The notes below the pieces were generated by a model. That model searched no databases. It was given only the letters and a program-made list of their open reading frames with translations, and was not told where the DNA came from. Positions 17,566 through 27,397 of a DNA stretch of 64,000 nt are shown here, piece by piece. How positions within the stretch are numbered: the stretch's first letter is position 1; every line of letters starts with the position of its first letter. The DNA is from an uncultured Oscillospiraceae bacterium. GTDB lineage: Bacteria > Bacillota > Clostridia > Oscillospirales > Oscillospiraceae. Location of the stretch: positions 1-64,000 of the forward strand of contig CAJUKT010000088.1 of assembly GCA_910587255.1 (NCBI GenBank), given 5' to 3'. A program made the position numbers and the translations under genes.

Positions 17566-20173
17566 GTGCGTCCGTAAGCGGTACGGTGGGTAGAAACCGT
17601 ATCGCGCGGGCCTGTTATGGATGCCGCCTTTAGCAAGCGGCAGGTAAAAGTATCACCGCGAGCTCAAATCTAACCGGGGAATAGGAGGCCCCCTAATATG
17701 AGACACGCAGCCTGTCATCAACCAGTTTATCCGGCGGGGAAACCCAATGGGGAGTGTAGCATACTGGGAAAGGCACAAGTCAGTCAAACCGCACAGACTG
17801 CAACTTAGGGCTGGGGTTACGCCCAGTGCCACAGTGTCAAGATGAAACTTCGTGTATGAGGATAAAAGCTGGATCGCCTACAGGACAGTCAGAGGCAGAA
17901 CTTAGCGTTGTTCACAGCATACGGCGGTTATAACTTGCTGTACGCACCCGGCAAAGGTATTTAGGAAAAGTGCCGATGCAGGATACTCGGGCGCGGCCAA
18001 CCGCAGGAAGCGGCAAATGACGAACGTCCTATCCGACAACACGATATGCTAATGTCCAAACAGGTCTAAACGGAGATTTCCTAAGTTGGAGCGCCACGTA
18101 GATGGCTATGCGGAACGCCGCTGAAAATCCGATATGGAAACACAGCCCCCATAGTAGTCCGAGACGGCAGCACCGTTCACATGGCGAAGGGGGGCAGTCT
18201 ACTTTCGATATTTTTCAGGAAGGACGTGGAGACGTTGAGAAATCCGACAGAAGTATTGAAAACCCTAAGCGAAAAGTCACACGACAAATCGTACCGATTC
18301 CAGAGACTCTACCGCAACCTGTACAACCCCGAGTTTTACTACCTTGCCTATAACAACATTTGCGCCGGGCAGGGCAATATGACGGCGGGGGTCGACGGAC
18401 AGACCATTGACGGGATGAGCGATGAACGCATCCAAAAAATCATCGCTTCTCTCAAAAATCACAGCTACCAGCCCAATCCTGCCAGACGGGAATACATTGC
18501 TAAGAAAAACAGCGCCAAGAAAAGGCCGCTGGGCATCCCATCCGCAGAGGATAAGCTGGTGCAGGAGGTCGTCCGTATGATTCTCGAAAGCATCTACGAA
18601 CCCACTTTTTCCCCAGATTCCCATGGATTCAGACCCAAACGGAGCTGTCACACTGCACTCAAGCATATTGATATCAACTTCAAGGGCGCTGTATGGTTCG
18701 TGGAAGGCGACATCAAAGCTTGCTTTGATAGCTTTGACCACCACATTATGGTGGACATTCTTCGTGCGCGCATCAGTGACGAATATTTTCTCGCCCTCAT
18801 CTGGAAATTCCTTCGGGCCGGGTATATGGAGCAATGGCAATACCACAAAACCTATTCCGGCACACCGCAAGGGAGCGGGGGCAGCCCAATTCTGGCAAAT
18901 ATCTACTTAGACAAATTGGACTGCTTCATAAGCGGCTATAAAAAGTCGTTTGATGTTGGTACATCCAAAAATCGGAAAGTGGATAGCGGCTATCTGAAAG
19001 CCAGCGGCAAATACCACAGGCTGGAAAAATCCTTTCAAGGGCAATGGGACACAGCAGCCCCGGAACAGAAAGCGGAGATGGACCGGGAGCTCCGCAGGGC
19101 GAGGAATGAAATGTTCGTTTACCCCTACTATGCACAATGCAACAGCAGCTATAAATGCCTACACTACTGCCGATACGCCGATGATTTTATTATCAGTGTA
19201 ATTGGAAGCAAGCAGGACGCAGAGCGCATCAAAGCAGATGTAAAAGATTTTCTTGCAAGCGCCCTCAAGCTGGAGCTGTCCGAGGAAAAGACCAAAATCA
19301 CGCACTCCTCCGACTTCGCCAGGTTCCTGGGCTACGACATCTGCATCTCACGCAGTGACGCCATCAAATACAATGAGCAGGGCGTCGCGAAACGGGAGTA
19401 CAGCGGACGAGTCATGCTGTACGTTCCGAAAGAAAAATGGATGGGGAAACTGTTGGAATACCACACATTCAAAATCAAGTATGACGAAACGGGAAAAGAA
19501 ATCTGGAAAACGGTACATCGTGGCAAACTCGTCAATCATCCCGATATTGAAATCATTACCAAATTCAACGCGGAAATCAGAGGTCTCTACAACTACTACC
19601 GGCTGGCAAATAACGTGTCGGTGCTGGGTAAATTTGCCCACATCATGGAGTACAGTATGTACAAAACCTTCGCCTGCAAATATCGCACCACGGTGAGAAA
19701 AATCATCGGCAGATACTCGGACAACGGGATATTTTATGTTCCGTATCAGACGAAAGCGGGCATGAAAAGGTGCGAATTTTACCATGACGGCTTCAAGCGC
19801 ATCAAAGAGGTTCTGATGAGTGCCGACACCCTGCCGGAATATGTAAGGAAGTACACCAGCCCAAACAGCAACGCGGCCCGAATCAAGCGCGGCATTTGCG
19901 AACTGTGCGGGCAGAAAACCAACGATATCCGTATGCACCACATCAGAAGGCTGAAAGACCTCACTGGCGGCAATGATTGGGAAATGTTGATGAGGAAAAT
20001 GCGGCGAAAATCCCTTGCCGTATGTAAAGTCTGCCACGAAAAGATACACAGCTAATCGCTTAGGCTGGTAGATGGAGAGCCGGATACGCTGAGAGGTGTA
20101 CGTCCGGTTCGGGGGAGAGCCGATCCGAAACCTACCGTGGAGACGCGGCAAGGCGCGGGGACGCTTATCCCAT
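17566..20173 (+). mobile_element. Group II intron inserted in the VirD4 gene
   Basis: About 2608 bases with a 5' end GTGCG and a 3' end AT, the usual group II boundary types. The interior starts with 600 non-coding bases rich in structure, then the maturase gene, then a domain V-like hairpin around 20075-20112 (GAGCCGGATACGC ... GTCCGGTTC) and a domain VI region. The boundaries restore the host reading frame exactly (phase 0). The intron is in the sense direction, so it can splice from the mRNA and the host gene can remain functional. Confidence 0.87.
18181..20055 (+). CDS. ltrA: Group II intron reverse transcriptase/maturase
   Basis: A 624-residue intron-encoded protein. It has RT domains with the catalytic YADD at residues 332-335 (CRYADDFIISV), a GTPQGSGGSPILANIYLDKL block, a maturase X domain, and a C-terminal HNH endonuclease (CELCGQK ... 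MHHIRRLKDL ... CKVCHEKIHS). It helps the intron fold and splice and lets it copy itself into new DNA sites. All key motifs are intact, so the intron is probably active. An AAGGGGGG site overlaps the start region; the exact start codon is moderately certain. Confidence 0.93.
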   Translation: MAKGGSLLSIFFRKDVETLRNPTEVLKTLSEKSHDKSYRFQRLYRNLYNPEFYYLAYNNICAGQGNMTAGVDGQTIDGMSDERIQKIIASLKNHSYQPNPARREYIAKKNSAKKRPLGIPSAEDKLVQEVVRMILESIYEPTFSPDSHGFRPKRSCHTALKHIDINFKGAVWFVEGDIKACFDSFDHHIMVDILRARISDEYFLALIWKFLRAGYMEQWQYHKTYSGTPQGSGGSPILANIYLDKLDCFISGYKKSFDVGTSKNRKVDSGYLKASGKYHRLEKSFQGQWDTAAPEQKAEMDRELRRARNEMFVYPYYAQCNSSYKCLHYCRYADDFIISVIGSKQDAERIKADVKDFLASALKLELSEEKTKITHSSDFARFLGYDICISRSDAIKYNEQGVAKREYSGRVMLYVPKEKWMGKLLEYHTFKIKYDETGKEIWKTVHRGKLVNHPDIEIITKFNAEIRGLYNYYRLANNVSVLGKFAHIMEYSMYKTFACKYRTTVRKIIGRYSDNGIFYVPYQTKAGMKRCEFYHDGFKRIKEVLMSADTLPEYVRKYTSPNSNAARIKRGICELCGQKTNDIRMHHIRRLKDLTGGNDWEMLMRKMRRKSLAVCKVCHEKIHS

Positions 20174-21358
20174 TATGACTCCGCCGAGGGGCTTCTCACC
20201 GCCGTGATCCTGCTGCTGGCGGAGTTCCTGCCGCCCAGGGAGATCGACGGCCAGCCGCGGGAGCGCCGCCACATCGTGTCGGTGTTCAAGCTGGTGCAGG
20301 ATTTGCTGGAGCCCTCCGGCACCAAGGGGAAAAGCTGTTTCCAGGTGCTGATGGGACGACTCCCCTCCGAACACAAGGCCCGGTGGTTCGCCGGGGCGGC
20401 GCTGAATACCTCGGAGCAGGCCATGGCCTCGGTGCTGTCCACCGTGCTGTCACGGCTGAACGCGTTCCTGGACACGGAACTGGAGCAGACCATCTGCTTC
20501 GACAGCCCGCTGGACGCCGAGACCTTCGCCAGCCGCAAGTCTGCCATCTTCCTGATCCTCCCCGAGGAGGATCAAACCAAGAATTTCATGGCGGGACTGA
20601 TGATTCAGAACCTGGCGCGGGAGCTGTTCTCCGTGGCGGATGAAAACGGCGGCAAGCTGAAGAACCGGGTGGTGCTGTTCTGCGACGAGCTGGGCACCAT
20701 GCCGCCCTTTGACATCCTCCCGCTGTTCAGCGCCGGGCGTTCACGGCGCTTGACCCTGGTGCCCATCATCCAGAGCCTGGCCCAGTTGGAGAAAAATTAC
20801 GGCAAAGAGGGCTCGGAGATCATCCAGGACAATGTGCAGGACACCATCTTCGGCGGGTTTGCTCCCAACAGCCAGACCGCCGATGTGCTGTCCAAGGCAC
20901 TGGGCAGCTACACGGTGCAATCCGGGTATATCAGCCGGAGCAAGGGCGAGGACAGCCGGACGCTCCAAATGGGTGAACGGCCTTTGATGACTCCGGACGA
21001 GCTGAAGTCCATCCCCAAGGGGGAGTTCGTGGTGATGAAAACCGGGTCGCATCCGATGAAAACACGGCTGCGGCTGTTCCTGGACTGGGGGATCACCTTC
21101 GGGGAGCCGTATCAAACCCCAGAGCATGGGCAGCGGAAGGTGTACTACGCCGGACGGCAGGAACTGGAGGAAGCCATCAAGCAGAAGTTTTTTTTCGGGG
21201 TAGATGAAGCGGAGAAAGACCTCTCCCGTCAGCGGGAGCGGTCTTCGCAAAAGCATAGTATACCCATTCAACAGGAAGCCCAGGCGGGCCAGCCGCTGGC
21301 AACGATCCCTGATTTTCTCAAAAAGCAGGATGGGCCACCGCCCGGGGAAAGAGGGTGA
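20174..21358 (+). CDS. VirD4/TraG coupling protein, exon 2
   Basis: The 3' part (394 codons) of the coupling protein. It begins YDSAEGLLTAVILLLAEFLPP, contains the Walker B strand RVVLFCDELG and the VirD4 segment PIIQSLAQLEKNYG, and ends ...PPPGERG. Residues of the TraG C-terminal region are all present, so apart from the intron the gene is intact. The stop is followed after four bases by the TTG start of the next gene. The shared G-P-x-M tail is not present here, which fits the idea that the tail is on cargo and not on the receptor. Confidence 0.88.
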   Translation, partial: YDSAEGLLTAVILLLAEFLPPREIDGQPRERRHIVSVFKLVQDLLEPSGTKGKSCFQVLMGRLPSEHKARWFAGAALNTSEQAMASVLSTVLSRLNAFLDTELEQTICFDSPLDAETFASRKSAIFLILPEEDQTKNFMAGLMIQNLARELFSVADENGGKLKNRVVLFCDELGTMPPFDILPLFSAGRSRRLTLVPIIQSLAQLEKNYGKEGSEIIQDNVQDTIFGGFAPNSQTADVLSKALGSYTVQSGYISRSKGEDSRTLQMGERPLMTPDELKSIPKGEFVVMKTGSHPMKTRLRLFLDWGITFGEPYQTPEHGQRKVYYAGRQELEEAIKQKFFFGVDEAEKDLSRQRERSSQKHSIPIQQEAQAGQPLATIPDFLKKQDGPPPGERG

Positions 21359-21362
21359 TACT

Positions 21363-21620
21363 TTGGCCTATTACGATTCCATCTACAACGACCAGGAACT
21401 AAGCCACCGGGCCAAAGCAGTGTACATCTACCTAAAGGATCACGCCAACAAGGAGGGCATATGCTGGCCTGGGATCAAGACCATCGCTGCGGGGGTAAGT
21501 ATATCCCGCTCGACTGTGAAGCGGGCGCTGGACGATTTGGTAAAAGCAGGGTTGGTGGAGAAGTCCAGCCGGTGGCGGGGAAATGGGAGCCTGTCCTCCA
21601 ACCTCTATCAATTGAAATAG
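21363..21620 (+). CDS. Helix-turn-helix protein (86 aa)
   Basis: Begins at TTG 21363, reading MAYYDSIYNDQELSHRAKAVYIYL, with GAGGGTG upstream. The body is a winged helix of the HTH_36/replication-initiator type: KTIAAGVSISRSTVKRALDDLVKAGLVEK. It may regulate transfer genes or act in element replication. Four bases separate it from the coupling protein gene, so it is in the same operon. It is the last gene of the transfer block. Confidence 0.72.
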   Translation: MAYYDSIYNDQELSHRAKAVYIYLKDHANKEGICWPGIKTIAAGVSISRSTVKRALDDLVKAGLVEKSSRWRGNGSLSSNLYQLK

Positions 21621-21773
21621 TACTATTTACAGATTTGACGTCCTGGAATGGGCACCTGAATAACGGCACAACAGTTCCAAAAGGCACAGAATTTTACTCT
21701 GTTATGATTTCATATGGATTTTCTCGAAAAATTATAGTAGAATAAAGCCAAAGTGGAAAAAGGAGGCGGGCCA

Positions 21774-22472
21774 ATGATCAGTGTTGCCATTGTGGAAGAC
21801 GAGCGCAAAGCGGCCGACCAACTGCGGGAATGCCTGAATCGGTTTGAGACGGAGCATGACGAACACTTTGAGAGTACGCATTACACAGACGGTGAGCAGT
21901 TTCTCTCGGACTTCCGATCTCAGTTTGACATTGTTTTTATGGACATTGAAATGCCGGGCCTCAACGGGATGCGGGTGGCGCAGAAGCTCCGGGACATCGA
22001 CCAAACCGTCGCGCTGGTTTTTATCACCAACCTCTCCCGCTATGCCATTAACGGCTATGAGGTGGGGGCGATGGACTATATTCTGAAGCCGCTGGAATAT
22101 AATGCTTTCCTGCTGAAAATACGGAAAGTGGTGAACTACTGCCACCGCCTGGGGAACAAATGTCTCAAGCTGTCCACGACGACTGGCATGGTGAGGCTCA
22201 GCGTCAACGACCTGCTCTATGTAGAGATCTCCAGGCACGATATTATCTACCATACTGCCCATGGGATGCTATCTGGATATGGCACCATGAAGCAAGTGGA
22301 GCAGGCCCTGGGGGAGTTCGGGTTTTATCGTTGCAACAGTTGCTACCTGGTCAATATGCGGTATGTGAAGCGCATCCAGGACTACATGGTGATTGTGGGT
22401 GACCATGAGCTGTCCATCTCCCACCCAAGGAAAAAGGATTTCCTGCGGGCGCTGGACGAGTATTACCGTTGA
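21774..22472 (+). CDS. LytTR-family response regulator
   Basis: A 232-residue AgrA/LytR-type regulator. The receiver domain has the acidic pair at the start (IVEDE), the phospho-acceptor Asp57 in FMDIEMPG and the conserved Lys in YILKPLEY. The C-terminal LytTR DNA-binding domain covers about residues 130-230 (FYRCNSCYLVNMRYVKRI). AAAGGAGG precedes ATG 21774. The kinase gene follows after 25 bases, forming a two-component system placed directly before the glycoside hydrolase genes, which are its likely targets. Confidence 0.9.
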   Translation: MISVAIVEDERKAADQLRECLNRFETEHDEHFESTHYTDGEQFLSDFRSQFDIVFMDIEMPGLNGMRVAQKLRDIDQTVALVFITNLSRYAINGYEVGAMDYILKPLEYNAFLLKIRKVVNYCHRLGNKCLKLSTTTGMVRLSVNDLLYVEISRHDIIYHTAHGMLSGYGTMKQVEQALGEFGFYRCNSCYLVNMRYVKRIQDYMVIVGDHELSISHPRKKDFLRALDEYYR

Positions 22473-22497
22473 ATTCTGGGACAAGGGAGGGACGGAA

Positions 22498-23790
22498 ATG
22501 ACGTTTTCACAGTTTTGGGGCTCCTTCGGCTATCTTATGGCCCTTATGATCGGCGTGTACTTGGTGGCGCAGAAAATGCCACGGCGCGATCATTTTGCCC
22601 TGCGTATGGCGCTGTGTGCCGCTGTGATCTTTGCATATAAATTTGGCTTTGACGTAGGGCTGAGAAGCCTTGAGCTGGACGAGGTCGCGGGGCTGGTGGT
22701 GCGCACCATGGACAGCTTCGTGCTGTATATGCTCTCGATAGCTGCCGTTGGCGTGTGCTTCTCGTGTGACATTTGGGCTATGCTGTTTTGTGCTACGGCC
22801 GGATACTGTATGCAGCACATGAGCCAGCGCACCTACCTTTTGCTCACAAAATACGTTTACCGCTGGGACAATGTAATCTTGGATTGTGTCGCATTGGTGG
22901 TCATCACTGCCGTCTTCTATGTGGTACTTTATCGCACGCTTATCCGCGGTGCAGACTACCGGGGTACCATGTTGAACAGCCGTGTCCAGGTTGGGGTGAG
23001 CTTTATTGCCATTCTGATCACCATTTTTTTAAACTCCTTCGCCATGCGGGCCGCCGCTGGCATGGCAAACGTTATCGGTTATATCATCTTTTTCTCTATC
23101 ATCACCGCAGTGCTGGTCTTTTACGTGGAATTTGGCTGGCTCGCGGCCAAAAAGGCGGAGCTGGAAAAGGACATGGTGTCTCGAATGGCAGAAGCCAACC
23201 GGGAACAGTATGAGATTGAAAAGGATATCACGGAACTTATCAACATCAAATGCCACGATCTGAAACACCAGTTTTCCATGCTGGACGGACAGCTCAGCGA
23301 GCGGCAGATCGCGGAGTTGTCGGAGAGCATCAACATCTACGACTCTATTTTCAAAACGGGAAACAAGGCGCTGGACATTGCGCTTACCAGAAAAAGCCTT
23401 TTGTGCGAGAAGAAAGGGATCAAGCTTACCTGTGTCATGGATGGGGAAAAGCTCTCTTTCCTTACCGAAGAGGATATCTTCTCCCTCTTCTGTAACATCT
23501 TGGACAACGCCATTGAGGCGGTGGACGGCTTGACGGTAGAAAGCAAACGGCTCATCTGCCTGTCCACCATGACACAGGGTGGCAAGATTATTGTCCACGA
23601 GGAGAATTACTTCGACCACGACCAGCAGTTGCGGGATGGACTTCCTGTTACGACAAAGGGAGACAAGCGATATCATGGATTCGGCCTGAAAAGCATCAAG
23701 CGCATCTGTGAACGATATCGGGGAAATTGCACACTGAAGCTGGAGGACGGGATTTTCGAGATGGAGTTGGTCTTCCCCATGAATCAATAG
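22498..23790 (+). CDS. GHKL sensor histidine kinase (AgrC-like)
   Basis: A 430-residue kinase with six or so membrane segments in the first 215 residues and no large outside loop, as in AgrC-type receptors. A helical linker leads to a phospho-acceptor histidine near residue 253 (KCHDLKHQ). The ATPase domain has the N box NILDNAIEAV and the G box GFGLKSIKRI. The ATG at 22498 follows GGGAGG. The signal is unknown: no peptide precursor gene is visible, so a small molecule or envelope cue is possible. Confidence 0.88.
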   Translation: MTFSQFWGSFGYLMALMIGVYLVAQKMPRRDHFALRMALCAAVIFAYKFGFDVGLRSLELDEVAGLVVRTMDSFVLYMLSIAAVGVCFSCDIWAMLFCATAGYCMQHMSQRTYLLLTKYVYRWDNVILDCVALVVITAVFYVVLYRTLIRGADYRGTMLNSRVQVGVSFIAILITIFLNSFAMRAAAGMANVIGYIIFFSIITAVLVFYVEFGWLAAKKAELEKDMVSRMAEANREQYEIEKDITELINIKCHDLKHQFSMLDGQLSERQIAELSESINIYDSIFKTGNKALDIALTRKSLLCEKKGIKLTCVMDGEKLSFLTEEDIFSLFCNILDNAIEAVDGLTVESKRLICLSTMTQGGKIIVHEENYFDHDQQLRDGLPVTTKGDKRYHGFGLKSIKRICERYRGNCTLKLEDGIFEMELVFPMNQ

Positions 23791-23811
23791 CATCCTATCA
23801 ATTTATCCCCC

Positions 23812-23847
23812 AAAAGGACGTCCTGCTGAGTCAGGACGCCCTTTTTT
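23812..23847 (+). terminator. Terminator after the sensor kinase gene
   Basis: AAAAGGACGTCCTG pairs with CAGGACGCCCTTTT (one mismatch) and a run of six T follows. It separates the two-component operon from the hydrolase genes, which therefore need their own promoter. Confidence 0.8.
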
Positions 23848-23908
23848 GTTAAAGAGCAGCTGTCAGAATAAGAATATGTTGTCTAAGTGCAAGAGTGTGT
23901 GCAATCAG

Positions 23909-23937
23909 TTGAATCTGTTCTTTGGCATGACTATACT
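23909..23937 (+). promoter_or_regulatory. Predicted promoter of the GH3 operon
   Basis: TTGAAT at 23909-23914 and TATACT at 23932-23937 are 17 bases apart, 58 bases before the first hydrolase start. Upstream sequence between 23850 and 23908 would be the place for LytTR binding sites, but I could not identify a clear repeat pair. Confidence 0.6.
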
Positions 23938-23994
23938 AAAACCGCTGAGGAAAGCAAGGATAGATTCAGCAAATTGTAACAAGGAGGAAAAAAG

Positions 23995-26900
23995 ATGAAA
24001 AGAAACCGACATTGGCTCACATCCCTGATTGCATTGCTCTGCTGTTTCGCTCTGGTGCTCCCGCTGGCCGGGTGCGATCCGGAGGACACCGCCAATCCCA
24101 GCTCGGATCCCAGTGAGGAGACCTCCATTGCCCCAGGCCCCTTGCCTGTGGAGGACGGCAAGGTCTCTGTTACCGGCACACAGGCCGGCTTTGTTGAGTA
24201 CGGAGGCAAGTATTACACCGACTTTGCTACTTTGGATGAGGAACGGGCCGCAGCTAAGATGGTCAACATCCAGGTGGCGGAGGAGGGCTTCGTCCTCCTG
24301 AAGAACGACAACTGCCTCCCCTTGGGGGAGAATGAGCTGAACGTCTCCATGTTCGGATATAAGACTGCCAACATCATGATGGGCGGCGGTGGCTCCGGTT
24401 CTGGCCGCCCTGGACAGTACGGCGTGCCCATGACCACTCTCCAGATGGGCATGGAGGAGGCCGGGTTCCGCGTTAACCAGCGGCTGCTCTCCTTCTACAG
24501 CAGCAAATCTGCTGAGGTGAAGCCGGAGGACATCCCTGAGTCAATTACCTATACATACGGCTCTTACAACGACGCGGCCCTGGTGATGGTGTCCCGCTCC
24601 GGATCGGAAGGCTCAGACGAAAAGACCTTCGGCTATGAGCCCGATCAGAACGCCGACGAGAACGCCCATATGCTGGAGCTCACTGATGTGGAGAAGTCCC
24701 TTATCCGCTACGTCAAGGAACGATTCGACAAGGTCATCCTTATTGTCAATTCTTCCAACGCCATGGAACTGGGAGAGGTCAACGAGGCCAAGACAGACAG
24801 CAACCTGGGCGTGGACGCCATCCTGTGGGTAGGCCACACTGGCAACGATGGTGCCGCCGCCATCGGCCGCATCCTCAACGGCAGTGTCTGCCCTTCCGGT
24901 CGCACCGCAGACACCTACGCGGTAGATTTCACCCAGGATCCCACCTTTACAAACTTCGGCTCCAACGCCCAAAACCTGGAGGCGGACGGCTCCCGCATGG
25001 ATAACAACATCTACGTGGGTGACACCGCCACTGATTACCATTCCGTGGAATACCGAGAAGGTATATACGTGGGCTACCGCTACTATGAAACCAAGGGCCA
25101 TGACGCGGGCGATGAGTGGTACAAGGCTAACGTGGTCTACCCCTTCGGCTATGGTCTGAGCTACACCACCTTCACTCAGGAGTTTGATGGTGTAGCCGAG
25201 ACCGGAGAGATTACTGATCCTGCTTCCATCATCACTGTGAGGGTGAAGGTCACCAACACCGGCGATATGGCTGGTAAGGACGTGGTTCAGCTGTACTACA
25301 CCGCCCCCTACACCGAGGCTGGCATTGAGAAGGCCCATGTGAACCTGGGTGCATTCGCCAAAACCAACCTGCTCCAGCCTGGTGAGAGCGAGGTCGTAAC
25401 CCTCCAGCTGGTGGCCCAGGATATGGCCTCCTTTGACTGGAACGATGCAAACGACAACGGCTTCCGTGGTTATGAGCTGGAGGCGGGGGACTACGTACTG
25501 TCCATCCGCTCCAACGCCCACGATGAGATTGCCTCCATCACCCGCACCATTCCCTCCGATATCCAGTGTACCACTGACTACACCACCGGCGCCGAGATCC
25601 GTTCCCTGTTTGGAGGCGACGAGGGGCTGGAGGACTACAAGTCCACCAACGATACCCTGGAGAACAATCTGATGAGCCGTGGCAGTGGTCTGGAGCTCCC
25701 CGCCCCCCTGAATCGGGAGGAGCGCACCTGGAGCCAGGTCGAGGCGGACGAACTGGACAGCCAGAAAACCTTCTTCAGCTGCGACGATACAGAGGAGGAT
25801 CCCTGGTATGTCTCTCAGGTACCGTCTACCTGGACCCAGAACAAGGGTGAGCGGGATGAAGATGGCAAGACCGCCATTCAGCTGGCCGACCTAATGGGGC
25901 TGTCCTACACTGAGCCTACCGTGGTGGGCGGTGTGGCCACAGCTGCTACCGATGAGGGCACCCAGAAATGGGACGAGTACATGAACCAGCTCACCTGGGA
26001 GGAGCTGACCACCATCGTTTCCTACGGTGGCTTCGGCCAGCCCGGCGTGGAGACCATTGGCAAGAAGCAAAACGGTGCCTATGACGCCGCAGCCCACCCC
26101 TTCTGGAACGGCGGGATGTTCGGTGGCGCCCAGCCCCCCGAAGATCAGATGGGCACCAACTGGGTCACTCCTGCCGTGTGGGGCTGCACCTGGAATGTGG
26201 ATCTGCTGCGGCAGATTGGTGTCATGACCGGCAATGAGGCCCTGTTTTTTAATGTGAATGGCCTATACGGCTTCTCTACTAACATCCACCGCAGCCCCTT
26301 TGGCGGCCGAAACTTTGAGTACCTGTCCGAGGACGGTCTGCTGTCCGGTAAGCTGCTGGCTGCCCTGTGCAAGGCCTGTACTGAGAAAGGCCTGGTCACC
26401 TATACCAAGCACTTCATGATGAACAACCAGGAGACCAACCGGAACACCAACGGTGGCGTGATGACTTGGGCCACCGAGCAGGCCATCCGGGAAATTTACG
26501 CCAAACCTTATGAGATTGCCGTCAAAGAGGGCAATAACTCCGCTTTTATGACCGCTTTTAACCGCATCGGCAAGTCCACCTGTTCGGACAACTACGCCCT
26601 TTTGGAACTGCTGACCCGGGACGAGTGGGGCTTCTGCGGACATAACGTCACAGACTACATGGACTACGCAGAATACCGCTACACCAACCTGATGACCCGC
26701 GCCGGCAACGAACTTCCTTTGGGCGGCATGAATAAGCTCATCGGAAAAGGCAAGGGCGGCGACTCTTCCTCCACCGAGGGCACCTGGAGCGCTGAGCAGA
26801 ATACCGTGCTGGTGGCCCCCAATGCCGCTGATGCCGCAGCCGCCAACGACCTGCGCAAGGCGGGCGACAACGCGGGCGCTTCCGTTTACGAAACCGTTCC

Positions 26901-27279
26901 CTCCGCCACCCAGTGGTTCAATGTGCGCAAGGCCGCGCAACGTGTCCTATACTCCAACGCCAACAGCAATGCCATCCTCAACGGGTATGCCTACCAGCTC
27001 AACAAGGAACTGACCTACACTGCGGGCGAGATGGTAGGTTCCGTCAGCTTCTTCGGTAGCCGAGGCGAGCAGATCCTCAAGACCGATTTTGATGCCGTCA
27101 GCCCCGACGTATGCGATGTAAAAATCGTAGAAATGGATGAGATCCCCGGCATGACCGTGAACGAGGCGGGGGAGATCATGGGTACGCCCACAACCCCCGG
27201 CGACTATGTCATCCAAGCCAAGGGCACCTTGGACGGCTGGGTGTACTGCCGGCTGACCATCACTGTTCACATCGTGTAA
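23995..27279 (+). CDS. GH3 family glycoside hydrolase, permuted, lipoprotein
   Basis: A 1094-residue exported beta-glycosidase. The N-terminus is a lipoprotein signal with the lipobox LAGC, so it should sit on the outer face of the membrane. The order of domains is reversed compared with ordinary GH3: the alpha/beta sandwich (EEGFVLLKND ... ILWVGHTGNDGAAAIG) and fibronectin-like part (YPFGYGLSYTTF) come first, and the barrel domain with NIHRSPFGGRNFEYLSEDG comes last. The catalytic Asp is present at about residue 887 (NVTDYMDY). Reversed GH3 enzymes are known from rumen bacteria. Substrate unknown. Confidence 0.9.
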   Translation: MKRNRHWLTSLIALLCCFALVLPLAGCDPEDTANPSSDPSEETSIAPGPLPVEDGKVSVTGTQAGFVEYGGKYYTDFATLDEERAAAKMVNIQVAEEGFVLLKNDNCLPLGENELNVSMFGYKTANIMMGGGGSGSGRPGQYGVPMTTLQMGMEEAGFRVNQRLLSFYSSKSAEVKPEDIPESITYTYGSYNDAALVMVSRSGSEGSDEKTFGYEPDQNADENAHMLELTDVEKSLIRYVKERFDKVILIVNSSNAMELGEVNEAKTDSNLGVDAILWVGHTGNDGAAAIGRILNGSVCPSGRTADTYAVDFTQDPTFTNFGSNAQNLEADGSRMDNNIYVGDTATDYHSVEYREGIYVGYRYYETKGHDAGDEWYKANVVYPFGYGLSYTTFTQEFDGVAETGEITDPASIITVRVKVTNTGDMAGKDVVQLYYTAPYTEAGIEKAHVNLGAFAKTNLLQPGESEVVTLQLVAQDMASFDWNDANDNGFRGYELEAGDYVLSIRSNAHDEIASITRTIPSDIQCTTDYTTGAEIRSLFGGDEGLEDYKSTNDTLENNLMSRGSGLELPAPLNREERTWSQVEADELDSQKTFFSCDDTEEDPWYVSQVPSTWTQNKGERDEDGKTAIQLADLMGLSYTEPTVVGGVATAATDEGTQKWDEYMNQLTWEELTTIVSYGGFGQPGVETIGKKQNGAYDAAAHPFWNGGMFGGAQPPEDQMGTNWVTPAVWGCTWNVDLLRQIGVMTGNEALFFNVNGLYGFSTNIHRSPFGGRNFEYLSEDGLLSGKLLAALCKACTEKGLVTYTKHFMMNNQETNRNTNGGVMTWATEQAIREIYAKPYEIAVKEGNNSAFMTAFNRIGKSTCSDNYALLELLTRDEWGFCGHNVTDYMDYAEYRYTNLMTRAGNELPLGGMNKLIGKGKGGDSSSTEGTWSAEQNTVLVAPNAADAAAANDLRKAGDNAGASVYETVPSATQWFNVRKAAQRVLYSNANSNAILNGYAYQLNKELTYTAGEMVGSVSFFGSRGEQILKTDFDAVSPDVCDVKIVEMDEIPGMTVNEAGEIMGTPTTPGDYVIQAKGTLDGWVYCRLTITVHIV

Positions 27280-27329
27280 AACTACATCCCATCCAATCAA
27301 AAGCCCGTTGCGACGGATCGAACAAAATC

Positions 27330-27361
27330 GGACGGTCCCGTCTTTGGAGGCGGGGCCGTCC
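27330..27361 (+). terminator. Hairpin between the first hydrolase and the lipoprotein gene
   Basis: GGACGGTCCCGTCT pairs along 14 positions, counting wobble pairs, with AGGCGGGGCCGTCC around a short loop. There is only CCTTT after it, so it may be a partial terminator or an RNA stabiliser that lowers expression of downstream genes. Confidence 0.5.
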
Positions 27362-27397
27362 GGCCCCTTTACGGAACATCTGACGAGGAGGAATATC

